Shown here: positions 27,301 through 42,300 of the stretch, in pieces | Numbering within the stretch: position 1 is the stretch's first letter | Layout of the letters: every line of letters starts with the position of its first letter | Origin: Spisula solida | Taxonomy: Eukaryota; Mollusca; Bivalvia; Venerida; Mactridae | Direction: 5' to 3' | Length of the DNA stretch: 64,000 bases | Assembly (NCBI GenBank): GCA_947247005.1 | Contig: OX365955.1 | Location: 42,325,822 to 42,389,821, forward strand | Position numbers and translations under genes: made by a program | The notes under the pieces: generated by a model | Database searches by the model: none | What the model saw: the letters and a program-made list of their open reading frames with translations, nothing else | What the model was told of the DNA's origin: nothing

Positions 27301-30300
27301 CCCACTCGTCCCCTGTTTATATGCCGCCCAAACCCACTTGTCCCCTGTTTATATGCCACCCAGACCCACTTGTCCCCTGTTTATATGCCGCCCACTTGTC
27401 CCCTGTTTATATGCTGCCCAGACCCACTTGTCCCCTGTTTATATGCCGCCCACTTGTCCCCTGTTTATATGCTGCCCAGACCCACTTGTCCCCTGTTTAT
27501 ATGCCGCCCTGACCCACTTGTCCCCTGTTTATAAGGCGCCCAGACCCACTTGTCCCCTGTTTATATGCCGCCCTGACCCACTTGTCCCCTGTTTATAAGG
27601 CGCCCAGACCCACTTGTCCCCTGTTTATATGCCGTCCAGACCCACTTGTTCCCTGTTTATATGCCGCCCAGACCCAATTGTCCCCTTTTTATATGCCGCC
27701 CAGACCCACTTGTCCCCTGTTTATATGCCGCCCAGACCCACTTGTCCCCTGTTTATATGCTGTCCAGACCCACTTGTCCCCTGTTTATATGCCACCCAGA
27801 CCCAATTGTCCCCTTTTTATATGCTGCCCAGACCCACTTGTCCCCTGTTTATATGCCGCCCAAACCCACTTGTCCCCTGTTTATATGCCGCCCAGACCCA
27901 CTTGTCCCCTGTTTATATGCTGCCCAGACCCACTTGTCAACTGTTTATATGCTGCCCAGACCCACTTGTCCCCTGTTTATATGCCGCCCAGACCCACTTG
28001 TCCCCTGTTTATATGCCACCCAAACCCACTTGTCCCCTGTTTATATGCCACCCAGACCCACTTGTCCCCTGTTTATATGCCGCCCAGACCCACTTGTCCC
28101 CTGTTTATATGCCACCCAAACCCACTTGTCCCCTGTTTATATGCCGCCCAGACCCACTTGTCCCCTGTTTATATGCTGCCCAGACCCACTTGTCCCCTGT
28201 TTATATGCTGCCCAGACCCACTTGTCCCCTGTTTATATGCCACCCAGACCCACTTGTCCCCTGTTTATATGCCGCCCAGACCCACTTGTCCCCTGTTTAT
28301 ATGCCGCCCAGACCCACTTGTCCCCTGTTTATATGCCGCCCAGACCCACTTGTCCCCTGTTTATATGCCGCCCAGACCCACTTGTCCCCTGTTTATATGC
28401 CGCCCAGACCCACTTGTCCCCTGTTTATATGCCGCCCAGACCCACTTGTCCCCTGTTTATATGCTGCCCAGACCCACTTGTCAACTGTTTATATGCTGCC
28501 CAGACCCACTTGTCCCCTGTTTATATGCCGCCCAGACCCACTTGTCCCCTGTTTATATGCCACCCAAACCCACTTGTCCCCTGTTTATATGCCACCCAGA
28601 CCCACTTGTCCCCTGTTTATATGCCGCCCAGACCCACTTGTCCCCTGTTTATATGCCACCCAAACCCACTTGTCCCCTGTTTATATGCCGCCCAGACCCA
28701 CTTGTCCCCTGTTTATATGCTGCCCAGACCCACTTGTCCCCTGTTTATATGCCGCCCAGACCCACTTGTCCCCTGTTTATATGCTGCCCAGACCCACTTG
28801 TCCCCTGTTTATATGCTGCCCAGACCCACTTGTCCCCTGTTTATATGCTGCCCAGACCCACTTGTCCCCTGTTTATATGCCGCCCAGACCCACTTGTCCC
28901 CTGTTTATATGCCACCCAAACCCACTTGTCCCCTGTTTATATGCTGCCCAGACCCACTTGTCCCCTGTTTATATGCTGCCCAGACCCACTTGTCTCCTGT
29001 TTATATGCTGCCCAGACCCACTTGTCCCCTGTTTATATGCTGCCCAGACCCACTTGTCCCATGTTTATATGCCACCCAGACCCACTTGTCTCCTGTTTAT
29101 ATGCCGCCCAAACCCACTTGTCCCCTGTTTATATGCTGCCCAGACCCACTTGTCAACTGTTTATATGCTGCCCAGACCCACTTGTCCCCTGTTTATATGC
29201 CGCCCAGACCCACTTGTCCCCTGTTTATATGCCACCCAAACCCACTTGTCCCCTGTTTATATGCCACCCAGACCCACTTGTCCCCTGTTTATATGCCGCC
29301 CAGACCCACTTGTCCCCTGTTTATATGCCACCAAACCCACTTGTCCCCTGTTTATATGCCGCCCAGACCCACTTGTCCCCTGTTTATATGCTGCCCAGAC
29401 CCACTTGTCCCCTGTTTATATGCCGCCCAGACCCACTTGTCCCCTGTTTATATGCTGCCCAGACCCACTTGTCCCCTGTTTATATGCTGCCCAGACCCAC
29501 TTGTCCCCTGTTTATATGCTGCCCAGACCCACTTGTCCCCTGTTTATATGCCGCCCAGACCCACTTGTCCCCTGTTTATATGCCACCCAAACCCACTTGT
29601 CCCCTGTTTATATGCCACCCAGACCCACTTGTCTCCTGTTTATATGCCGCCCAAACCCACTTCTCCCCTGTTTTTATGCCGCCCAGTCTGTTTGCTATAA
29701 GCATATGTATGTATGTTTTACGCAATAAATATTTTGTATTGTATTGTATTGTATTGTATTGTACTGTACTGTACTGTACTGTACTGTACTGTACTGTACT
29801 GTACTGTACTGTACTGTACTGTACTGTACTGTACTGTACTGTACTGTACTGTACTGTACTGTACTTTATTGTATTTTATTGTATTGTTTTAATTTTGACA
29901 GAAAAAATAATATAAAACTTCTGCCCCGCCCACTTTTTGAACAAAATTTCCATGATAATCTAAGAGTTAATTTATTATGGCCTTAATGTATGAATATAAT
30001 TATGATACTATTACAGAGTATTGGAAAGATGATTATGTATTTGTAAAAATGGAAACACTGATGATTCTGCAAAAAAACAAAAACAGTATGTTGTGCAACT
30101 AGAAGGAGATATGTAAAATTATGCATTCAATATATTATGAATTATTTACATTATGCATTCAATATATTATGAATTATTATCTATTTTTATCATATTTTTA
30201 TCATGTAATGTATCCAACTTATACACATGTATATTTTTGTATCAACCTGCAACTGTGAATGAATCCATCTAAATATTTAATAAATTATATCTATCCAAAA

Positions 30301-33300
30301 AAGCACACTTGTATACTTGTATTGGGTAATTGTGTGGGATGAGATACACTATAAAATGAAAACAAGTTACGGGGACACACATGCAATATAATAGTAATGT
30401 TACAATACTTACAAAATTCTTACTTATTCCACTAAATACATTAAGATGGTTTGCCTTTATTACTTACAAAATTCTTACTTATTCCACTAAATACGATGGA
30501 CGGTTTGTGTTTAATACTTACAAAATTCTTACTTATTCCACTAAGTACATTAAGACGGTTTGCCTTTAATATTTACAAAATTCTTACTTATTCCACTAAA
30601 TACGATGGACGGTTTGTGTTTAATACTTACAAAATTCTTATTTATTCCACTAAGTACATTAAGATGGTTTGCCTTTAATACTTACAAAATTCTTACTTAT
30701 TCCACTAAATACGATAGATGGTTTGCCTTTAATCAGGAAATGTTGACTGCTGTCCACAGTGAACTGGAATCCACCACTGACATATGAGTGAGAATTCTGT
30801 AACAGAGAAACATTGTATGAATAACTTGATAACATAAAGGAGCATGAAGGCTGATTTCTGGTGTGTTGGTGCTTTTGGCAAAATGACAATTTGTTTTTTT
30901 CATCAGCGTGTTATTTTGTCCCTTCGTACCAACAAGGTTGTACCTCACTATATACAATGTTGTAGTATACATTGTGATGTGAAATACAAAATTGTTGCAC
31001 CAAAGGGGCAAATTTTGCTGTTGAAAGACGTTTACACTATTCACACACCCAAGTGTGACCAAATACAAACACCCACAGCATCTGTTTCTATGCACCAGAA
31101 TCACAACATGACACAACATGATACAAAATGACACAATATGACACAACATGACACAACATGACACTACATGCCACTATATGACACAACATGACACTACATG
31201 ACACAACATGACACAACACAACACTATATGACACAACACGACACATCATGACACAACATGACAGTTCATGACACAACACGACACAACATGACACTGTATG
31301 ACACAACATGACACTACATGACACAATTTGACACAACACAACACTATATGACACAACACGACACATCATGACACTACATTACACAACATGACACTATATG
31401 ACACAACATGACACTACATGACACAATATGACACAACACAACACTATATGACACAGCACGACACTATATGACACTACATGACACAACATAACACTACATG
31501 ACATAACCTGACACTACATGACATAACCTGACACAACACGACACATCATGACACAACATGACACTACATGTCACTTCATGACACAACATGGCACTACATG
31601 TCACTACATGACACAACATAACACTACATGACATAACCTGACACTACATGACATAACCTGACACAACACGACACATCATGACACAACATGACACTACATG
31701 ACAGAACATGACACTACATGACACACCATGACATAACATCTGTGGTCTGATCTGTATATTGCAAACATGAGGCTGTATCATCTACCATTTCATGAATAAC
31801 AGAAAAATGTGACCAAATGTTACTATACGCTTAGAATCCTAAGGGGGTACCTAAATCCCTCTGTGACCTATATACCATACACATGTATATATCAGGTTAT
31901 TTTTCATTCAGTATGATCTAGTATTTTACATCCACATTTAAATTTTCACATAATTATTATCTATTATTGTGGACGTGTTACTATTTGACTCAGACTGGAA
32001 AATAGTTTCATATGGTCATGTGTATCAATGAGGGGATGAACTATTTTAAGTTTTCACATTTTCTTGCAACATTAATTAAACAAGCACGGAAACATGTTAT
32101 TATAATAATGTATTTACCATCCCTGACCTTACGAAAATATGATACCATCTGCAAAAAACATCCGGACATGTGAAGCATCAATTCTCATCCAGACAATACA
32201 TGTAATATGTGTCAACAAAAGTCGTCAATAATTTAAAAGTTATAAACAATTACAAGTACTTCCTGAGAGAGGAGTGTTGGGATATCTAACTTTATTGTTG
32301 ACTTATCTCAGGAACATGACATCTGGCTCGTACATACTATAACAGGAAACAAATCTCAATCATATTAAATTTTGTGAATAAATTTATCATAAAAATGATC
32401 AAAATTGTGACTTAAAGAGGTCTTTGAAATTAAACTAACAGTTAATATAGTTCATTAACCCTTGTCTCCATAATACACATTTTGAAGTTTCAACACTACT
32501 TTATGCAGATATATCTTTATACCTTATTTGCGTGCGAACTGCACAATAGGAGTCAATCATCAATTATTTACCAATAACGTAAGTGTATGTAAGTGTTGTA
32601 CTGGATACAAGGCCAGCATAGTTACTATACTATAGGACAAAACTCCATGTAGATATATGTTCATGCACTTTTTGTAAACAAATTGCGAAATAGGAGTCAA
32701 TCACCAATTATTTACCAATAACCTGTATGCAGATGGTATACACTAGGCTGTATACTATGTGTTGGAAGCAGTGGTCTAGAGGTAGGGTGCGCACTTCGGG
32801 ATCGAGAGGTCCCGGGTTCAACCAAGGTGTTCAGACACAGCCCTTACAGGTACCAATTCACACCTTGGTTGAGTGGAGCATGTGGGTTATTCTTGCTCAG
32901 AGAAATTAAGCAGTGGTCCAGACGGAGGTTGAACCGGAGACCTCTCGATCCGGAACATGTTCGATAGTCCTTGGAGCCGCAGATTGATGTTAACTGCACA
33001 CCCACCAGGAGAAAAATGGTCTTCCCAGGGAGACTTGAATGCAGGTTTCCATAGGTAGCCAAATGACTAGGGGAAGTTAAAATGTCAAAGGGTGGCTGAA
33101 CTGCTGAAAGTAGCCCTCGAAAATTGGTATTTTAACTTAACTATAGGATTATAGATTAGGGTGTGCATGGAGTAAAGGGTCAATAATGGCGGATTCAGAT
33201 AATAGATATCAGAAAATCAGAAACCCACCTGCGACCTTTTGGCGACCTTGTAAAACTTGGTAACGCAGTTAGAATCGACTGTTGGAAGTATGATATGTGT

Positions 33301-36300
33301 TAAAACTTTGCCTTTCATATCAGACGACAAGAGCTGCAGTGGAGAAACCTTAGTCGTACCATCTGTAAATATAAAATTTAAATACTATAAAATCACATAT
33401 TTTCGTGGATTTGATAAAAATGCATTTTCGTGGGGTCGTACATTCTTGGATTACAAAACATGAAAGGGTAAACCAATATTTGATATTTGAGACGTCGATT
33501 AATCGAGTGCAAGCCAACAACGAAATCAATGAAAGTTCAACTCCCTCGAAAAATAATTGTTTTACAGTTTTATAGTTTGGGATTAAAATCTTGTGGAAGT
33601 ATTCGAGTCCTGTAGACAGTATTAATTTCTAATATCTTGACACTGATTTAGTTTAAACTTATTTATTTTTAGTCACATGTGAAATAAGTTCTTACAACTT
33701 AATATTTAAGGGCTCAGTGCAAAACAGTTGTAACTACATATGATTTTAGAAGGAGTTACAACTGCTTTGCACTAAGCCCTTGTAATATATAAATCAGTTC
33801 ATTCGACCACAGGAACTTGCATTTATAAATTGAAAAACAAATGAAAAAATAAATTGAACAAAAAATGTTTTCACTGGGCCTACTGTACAGCCTGTATTTT
33901 AATACAGAGGCTGCACAGTAGGCCCAGTGAAAAAAATATATTTTGTTTTCAAATTTTGTTTTCATTTTTTTAAAAATCATAAATGCAAGTTCCTGTGATT
34001 CGACCTTCATTCCTGATGATATGCATTGCCATGGGGGAATGACAGAAGACTAAGATGGGAAGTTTTAAAGCCAAGCGTCAATCAACTGAAACACTGGTAC
34101 CATTTTTAGTTCGTCTTTAGCATGAGGCAGCCATGGTGCGAACCAGGAACCTACCAAACAAGTTCTTACAACTTATATAAATAATTTCATTGCACACTTT
34201 ATTCCTGATGATATCAATCGCCACTGAGGAATGACAGAAGAAGACTTTTTTTAAAGCCGAGCATCAATCAACTGAAACACTGGTACCATTTTTAGTTCGT
34301 CTTTGGCATGAGGCAGCCACAGTGCGAACCGGGAACATTATGCAGACTCTCTACCACTAAGCTATTAAGGATGTTGGAGCTGTCTGATTCTACGAGAAAT
34401 GACGCATGCACACTAAACCCATCCATCATCCTTAAAGCTTTTATTAGAATATGAAATGAATACTCACTTATGTACACATCAGTTTTCAATGTCTCCAGCA
34501 TCACAAACATATCAGAAGGAAATTCTGGGTGTCTATGTTTCATCATTAAATTTCCTGCCCAACTTCCAGCCTGTAAACATGTAACCATAGCAACAAAATG
34601 TATCATATACAACAGGTGTTCACAAAATATTTAATTTATAAAATATTTATCTAAGTCTAGGCATATACAGTACTCTTTGCTCATTTCAATGATTTTTAAC
34701 AACAATTACTTCATCCAATGCCAGGAGGTGGACCCTCTGGAGAATAACACAGACTAAACATAACTATTTGTCTCAAAATTTATGAAATATTAGAATATTA
34801 AACAGTTTTAACAATTATTGACATCCTGTGTATGTTTGGACTTGTAACAGGTTAATCTTTAGTGCAAGAAGTACACATATTTCCAATGGGGTCCTGTGTT
34901 TTGCTGATGGAACAGCAAGAAGACGGGCCTGTGGTGTGACTCATGGAACCCTGATGGGATACCCTAGTTCTTTCAGAATACACTCTTTGGTTCTTTAGCT
35001 TGCCTGGTGTATAGCACCGAAAAAACGCGAGACTTACTACCTCTGGGTTACCAATCAGTTGATCTCAAGGGTGGGAAACACTTGAAAGCATTTCTGAAAT
35101 TTCAAGTGCCCCGGCCGAGATTTGAACCAGGGACCTCCGGATTGGTAGTCAAGAGCATTAACCACTCAGCCACCATGCCACACATTGTTCAAATCATTTA
35201 ACTGACACCCTGCATACAATCTGAAACTGTTAAATATATCGAACTAAAGTTAATGTCAATCATTATAACTACAATATACTTACATTTCTAACGTTCACAT
35301 GTGCAATTCTCTTCATAAACTTCACACATTCTGGTAAATATGGTCGATCTGGGTCATGGAAATGCTTGTTGGAGAAGATTTCAATCATCTGAGTGATTGT
35401 GATGTTTGCACCTATCAGAAGGTTTGGTGTCAACTGAGATATACAATACAATAACAACAGGAATAACATCGTTTCAACCTTAAATATGTCTGAATTATAA
35501 ATAACCATATGCTACTTTCTTTAGTTTGAAACACTAAAATAAACCTCATTGTTTTTTAACACAGTTTCTCAAAATAAAATTCAGTTATATATGACAACCG
35601 ATTTACCTTACCAGTTTTCCTGGACTATATCCTAACCAGTTCTAACTTACCCTTTCACAAGGAACCAGCAACTTCTCCACATATGGACATTGTTGTCCAA
35701 TCTTCATTGAAGGGTATGACCTGATGCAACCGGAAACCATGGCTGTGACAACTAAACCCTAGCAGAAATGTCACTTATACTTGAACTAGGACTCATACTG
35801 AGCAACATTTCCACACATACTTACAGTAAGCTTGTACAAGTCTTCCACATCATGGAGATCTATCAGAACATCATACATCCATGGTCCTATATCCTTATAT
35901 ACACCTACAATAGTCATACAATATGTAGCATATTTTGAATTTTTCCAAGGTTTGGTAATTTGCAAGGTTTAACTTGAATTTTAGGTACATATTCATTATT
36001 TCGATTCTAAAATAGCCAATATTCTGCATTTGATAACATATAAATACATATAACCGTTGCACTATCTTCTTCCTCGGAACGCTGTAAGTTATTTGGCTGT
36101 AGCTGTGCGTCTATGTTTATAAAGGTGAAACCACTGGTTGTGTTAGAATATCAGTTTAAATTAAATAAAGCTGTCAACTTTATATATTGTTGTAAAACTC
36201 ATACAGATGTAAGTTTTCTGCTTAGGTTTCAAAGATTTTGCTAAAATCAGCACAAAAGAGGAAATATTCACTGATTATCAGCTCTTACCTGAACCAGTAC

Positions 36301-39300
36301 ATCCAAACACGAGCCTCATAGATTTATCTTTATATTGATTCAGTAGGTCATACAGCTGCGGTAATGTGGTAGGTTTGAACCACTGTGCGTCCCCGAGTAC
36401 GAGATGGACCGGACGTTTAGCTACACCCTTCTTCTCACATGTCCCTGTACATGGCTGACCAGTTGTTTTACAAAGCTTCATGCCACCCAAATCCTGAAAT
36501 ACAATATAATTGTTTATACTAATACTTATGGCGGATTTAGCACAATGGTAACACACTGGACTGTCAATCCAGAGGTCGTGGGTTCAATCCCTTGCATCGG
36601 AACTTGACATTGCTGAAATATTTATAATATTTCCTGCTTTATCTGACCGTGAGGTCTGCAAAGTATCTGGGTAAAGGTGCCAGGAAGCTGTGTATCTGTG
36701 CTATACACTGGGCACAATAAAGAATCAGGCAGTCTATTCAAAATAAGAGCTAGGCGCACTTCTGCAGCGCCAGACATGCCTGTATCTAATGTCTCTCTCT
36801 CCCTTCAGGGGCTTTCTCTCAGTCTGTCCCTCTGGTCAGATCACTCTGTATCTGCACTGGTAGAGGATGCATCTGCACCCTTGTGGCTGCAACACAATAA
36901 TGTTAAGTGCCTTTTAACGTGTGCTCACATGAAAAAGGCACTATATAAATCTGGTATATTTTTTTTTAATACTTCATATATATATTTAATGTAAAACAAG
37001 TTTGGCAACATATAATATTCACTCTCAATATATTTGGCATATCGCGCTGGTGCAAAGATTTCCCAGGAGTCCAGCTCACCTGGTTGAAACAAACACATGT
37101 AAGTCAGAACAACAGCCCTGCGTTCAAAGAAGGATTATGTGACGCACATTTCAAACCTGTTACGTACCTGTTACATACCAGGTATGAAACAGGTGTACGA
37201 AACGTGCATTACGTAATCCTTCTTTGAACGCAGGGCAGGTGCAAATCTGTGAGTATAAATCATGTTCACTTTTAACTGAAGGGACACAACTCTGTGACTA
37301 TTTAATACTGACACAGAATATAGAATCAGTTCTCTCCCTTTCACCCCTTCTACAGTAAGTCGTTAGTTAGTATCCACAGAAGAGAGAAATAGTTATTCAA
37401 GGGAGAGAACCCTGTGAGCAGTAGCTATGATAATTCCTTGTCTTACTCTCTATCTATAGGTACTGCAGAACTCCTCTTTCGAGTATTATTGCAGATAATG
37501 ATTTGGCATACACCAGGGTACTGTTTTATCAAAGCACTTACGAAAATCGTAAACTTACGATCAAAATTAAATTCTTTATAACTTGTTTACAATTATACAG
37601 TGTGGTGAATGGAGCTGCAATACTGATAATGATTCAGTTTATGAACTCTTACAAACCATATCCGTCACCAATTTGCAGTTGTTAAAGATTTATAAAGAAT
37701 TTAAATTTGAGCGTAACTTTAAGATTTTCGTAAGTGCTTTGATAAAACAGTACCCAGGTGACTAAAGAAAAGAAGTAAGTAAATGAATTTTTAAAAGGAG
37801 AAAAGAACAAAGAACAAGAACAAACAAAATAACAACTGTTGTACATATAAAAACTAATGGTGGAAATGGGCTACTGCCTGCTTGAATGGTTCTAGACCAG
37901 ACAGTGTCGCAATATGTGGGGTATCATGTTCCACAGGACTGTGGTATGTGGGAATAAAGAATACTTAAACAAGTCTGAGTTGTCATGTATTTGGCAGAGA
38001 CTATAAGGGTGCATGTGCCTTCTTAACCAGGCCCCGATCTCACAAAACATCTCAAGTAGAAATCTCAACTCAACTCAACTTAAGTATAAATTTGAGATCA
38101 TTCTTTGTTTTGTGCTCAAAATATTTTACTGTAATAAACATGGAAATTATCTCAAAGACACATGACAGTATTTGAGATTTATCTCAGCTCAGATTGAGAT
38201 GCTTTCGGAGATCGGACCTGGTTGGGACTTCTTGGTAACTGGGTTACATAAAACAACTACAAACCTCTATATCAGTCGTCGAACATTTGTCGTCTGAAAA
38301 TGACTTCATGGTGTCTAGAATTGATCTGTATCCTGGAAGAGTATTAGCCGAGGATGATGTATACAGAATATCATGGCATTGTGGTGCTCTGTTTGGCCTT
38401 ATTACCTCAAGATGATGTATAATGCAGTATAACACAAGCAACTAGAGACCTCCCAATTAAATTCATGTATGAATGCTCGGGAGTATAACATACATGTATG
38501 TGTCCCAACAGATCAACACACTGCAGTGATATTCCTCTTTATAAACAAATACAAAGTTGTCAAAACACCTTTGCACGTAAAGAAGTGTTAAATGTTTATA
38601 CAGTGATGTCAGTATATTTTCAGATTATATACCACATTGTGCACTTTAACACACACCCCCTAGTACTGTAAACCTAGCAATTATTTTGCGGGATTCATGA
38701 GTGGCAGAATTTCACGAAATTAAGTCGCCGCGAAAGTGCTAAAAACATTAATGTGGACATTGCACGATACTTAAAAACGTAAAATTTGAAATATGCCGAC
38801 GATCAGCAAAACGCTAGTATTAGCGAAAGTAAATTGGTTTACAGTATATCATACAAATAGAAAGTATTGGTTTCTCTCTCTTGGCAGAAATTTTCACACC
38901 AATCATGCTTACTTCTAAGAAACTTGACATGGAAATGCCATGAAAACCAGATTTTCTTGTCAGCCAAGTCTAATTGTATTTTTAGTAACAGTGACCTTGA
39001 CCCCACCGGCCCCACTTTCAATCCCAAGCAAGGTTATCACATAAGCTACCTGCACAGCAAGTTTCATCATGACATCTCAATCCTAACTAAATTTAAAGTT
39101 ATCAATCGGAAACCAACTGTGAATGCCCACCCATCAGCCCGAAATCGCCAATCTAATAACCAGTTTTTTCCGTTGAAAAATCTGGTTAAAGGGCAAGAGA
39201 AAATTGAGGGATATAGGACATGATTATATGACTATACCTGTACATCTGCAGAGTATACCATCAAATGCATCCTCTACTGTCTGTTTGCAAGGTTCATGGT

Positions 39301-42300
39301 GCTTCTTTAATAGTCTGAAAATTGACAGTAACTTTTATTGAATGCAATATCTTATTAACCAATAATTCTTCCTGCACATTTTCTGCCCAGAGTGACACAC
39401 AAACTGATGTAAACAAGTCACTGAAGAATCGCTAACAATACAAAAGTTCCCTATTGGTTTGAACACATGAAATGAATATACCTTCAAACATACCTAATCT
39501 TCTTAATGGCCCCCTCTGCACAAATAACAAGTTTCATAAACTAGCATGGAAACTGTTTGAGTTGCAGAAGGATCCAGGTTTTTCATGGATGGATGGACAG
39601 AGGGATGGATGGACAGAGGGATGGATGGACAGAGGGATGGATGGACAGAGGGATGAATGGACAGAGGGATGGATGGACAGAGGGATGGGTGGACAGAGGG
39701 ATGGATGGACAGAGGGATTGATGGGCGTACAGACTGAAGGCAAACCAGTTTAAAATCAGTAGAGAATTATAAACAAGAAATGTAAACAGAATGGGTATGT
39801 TTAAAAAGTTTGCCACTTCTCAATAAAATAAGAGGAAAACACTCTCTTTACTTTGTATCGACACAAGACGGCCATGATATTTATCCAACAAATTTATGAT
39901 CCGAGCAACATGCAAAGTTACAAACAGAAAAGCATAAACAAAGGGAAATAACCTCCTGTGGTTTCAAGATTAAATATTAATACTTACGCATACATATTCA
40001 TGATCTGGGCGGGGCTACAGAACCCACACTGACTACCATTGTACTTTTCCAACCTGGACTGTATGGGATGTAGCCCTTCCTTTTGACTTCCAATGCCTTC
40101 AACAGTAGTAATCTCAATACCATCACACATATACAGCGGACACAGACACTATGGATGTAAAAACAGTGATACAGTATAGTTCTGCTAACAAAATCATATA
40201 GTATATGGTCACTCTTAATATAATAATAAACTGTAAAATCACATATTTTCGTGGGTATTTTAAAAATTTCGTGGATTTTGATAAAAATGTCTTATCGTGG
40301 GGTCATAAATTTGTGGATTACAAAACATGAAAGGCTAAACTTATGTATTTGAGAGGTTGATTAATCATGGGGATAAGATTTCGTAGTTGAGGCAACAACA
40401 AAATCAGCGAAAATTCCCTCGAAAAAATATCATTTTACAGTAGACTAATTTTTAATTTAAATTATAGACAGACTTTGTTTCTTTAAAATCGTTAAAAATC
40501 TCCTCTTGCAATATCTGTTTATGGAAGATGTAATATATGAACTGGAGCTACCATGCTATAGCAGTCAACTTATAAGCGCCACAGAATGAGATTATTTGAA
40601 CATTAATGTTGGCTGATCGACCCCCCCCCCCCCGCTCTGAGATTAATTTTACCAAAAAAATACTTTTTCACTCTTAATCAATGATACAGTTACCTGTGCC
40701 AAGAAAGGGACTTGAACACATACAGTACGGCGCCATCGCCTAGCAAGAAATGTGAAGTACAAACATATTATACCATTTGGCTATTGCAACTACACCCATT
40801 TGGCTATTGCAACAACCCCCACTTGGCTATTGCAACAACCCCAACTTGGCTATTACAACAACCCCCACTTGGCTATTACAACAACCCCAACTTGGCTATT
40901 ACAACAACCCCCATTTGGCTATTGCAACAACCCCCACTTGGCTATTGCAACAACCCCCACTTGGCTATTGCAACAACCCCCACTTGGCTATTACAACAAC
41001 CCCCACTTGGCTATTACAACAACCCCCACTTGGCTATTACAACAACCCCCATTTGGCTATTGCAACAACCCCCACTTGGCTATTACAACAACCCCCACCT
41101 CGCTATTGCAACAACCCCCACTTGGCTATTACAACAACCCCCACCTGGCTATTACAACAACCCCCACCTGGCTATTACAACAACCCCCACTTGGCTATTG
41201 CAACAACCCCCACTTGGCTATTACAACAACCCCCACTTGGCTATTACAACAACCCCCACTTGGCTATTACAACAACCCCTACTTGGCTATTACAACAACC
41301 CCCACTTGGCTATTACAACAACCCCCACTTGGCTATTGCAACAACCCCCACTTGGCTATTACAACAACCCCCACCTGGCTATTGCAACAACCCCCACTTG
41401 GCTATTACAACAACCCCCACCTGGCTATTACAACAACCCCCACCTGGCTATTACAACAACCCCCACTTGGCTATTGCAACAACCCCCACTTGGCTATTAC
41501 AACAACCCCCACCTGGCTATTACAACAACCCCCACTTGGCTATTACAACAACCCCTACTTGGCTATTACAACAACCCCCACTTGGCTATTACAACAACCC
41601 CCACTTGGCTATTGCAACAACCCCCACTTGGCTATTACAACAACCCCCACTTGGCTATTACAACAACCCCCACTTGGCTATTGCAACAACCCCCATTTGG
41701 CTATTGCAACAACCCCCACTTGGCTATTACAACAACCCCCACCTGGCTATTACAACAACCCCCACTTGGCTATTACAACAACCCCCACTTGGCTATTACA
41801 ACAACCCCCACTTGGCTATTACAACAACCCCCACTTGGCTATTGCAACAACCCCCACTTGGCTATTACAACAACCCCCACTTGGCTATTACAACAACCCC
41901 CACTTGGCTATTGCAACAACCCCCATTTGGCTATTGCAACAACCCCCACTTGGCTATTACAACAACCCCCACCTGGCTATTACAACAACCCCCACTTGGC
42001 TATTACAACAACCCCCACTTGGCTATTACAACAACCCCCACTTGGCTATTACAACAACCCCCACTTGGCTATTGCAACAACCCCCACTTGGCTATTACAA
42101 CAACCCCCACTTGGCTATTACAACAACCCCCACTTGGCTATTACAACAACCCCCACTTGGCTATTGCAACAACCCCCACTTGGCTATTACAACTACACCC
42201 ATTTGGCTATTGCAACAACCCCCACTTGGCTATTACAACAACCCCCACTTGGCTATTACAACAACCCCCACTTGGCTATTACAACTACACCCATTTGGCT

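Noticed and set aside
26902..29915. Plus-strand open frames of 192-777 residues ([21 protein letters not shown])
   Set aside because: They are produced by a stop-free 32-bp tandem unit read in three registers. There is no promoter, splice context or non-repeat coding flank.
36531..36603. Possible tRNA-Asp gene
   Set aside because: The tRNA-like head runs directly into a SINE body shared with three other loci, so it is a SINE.
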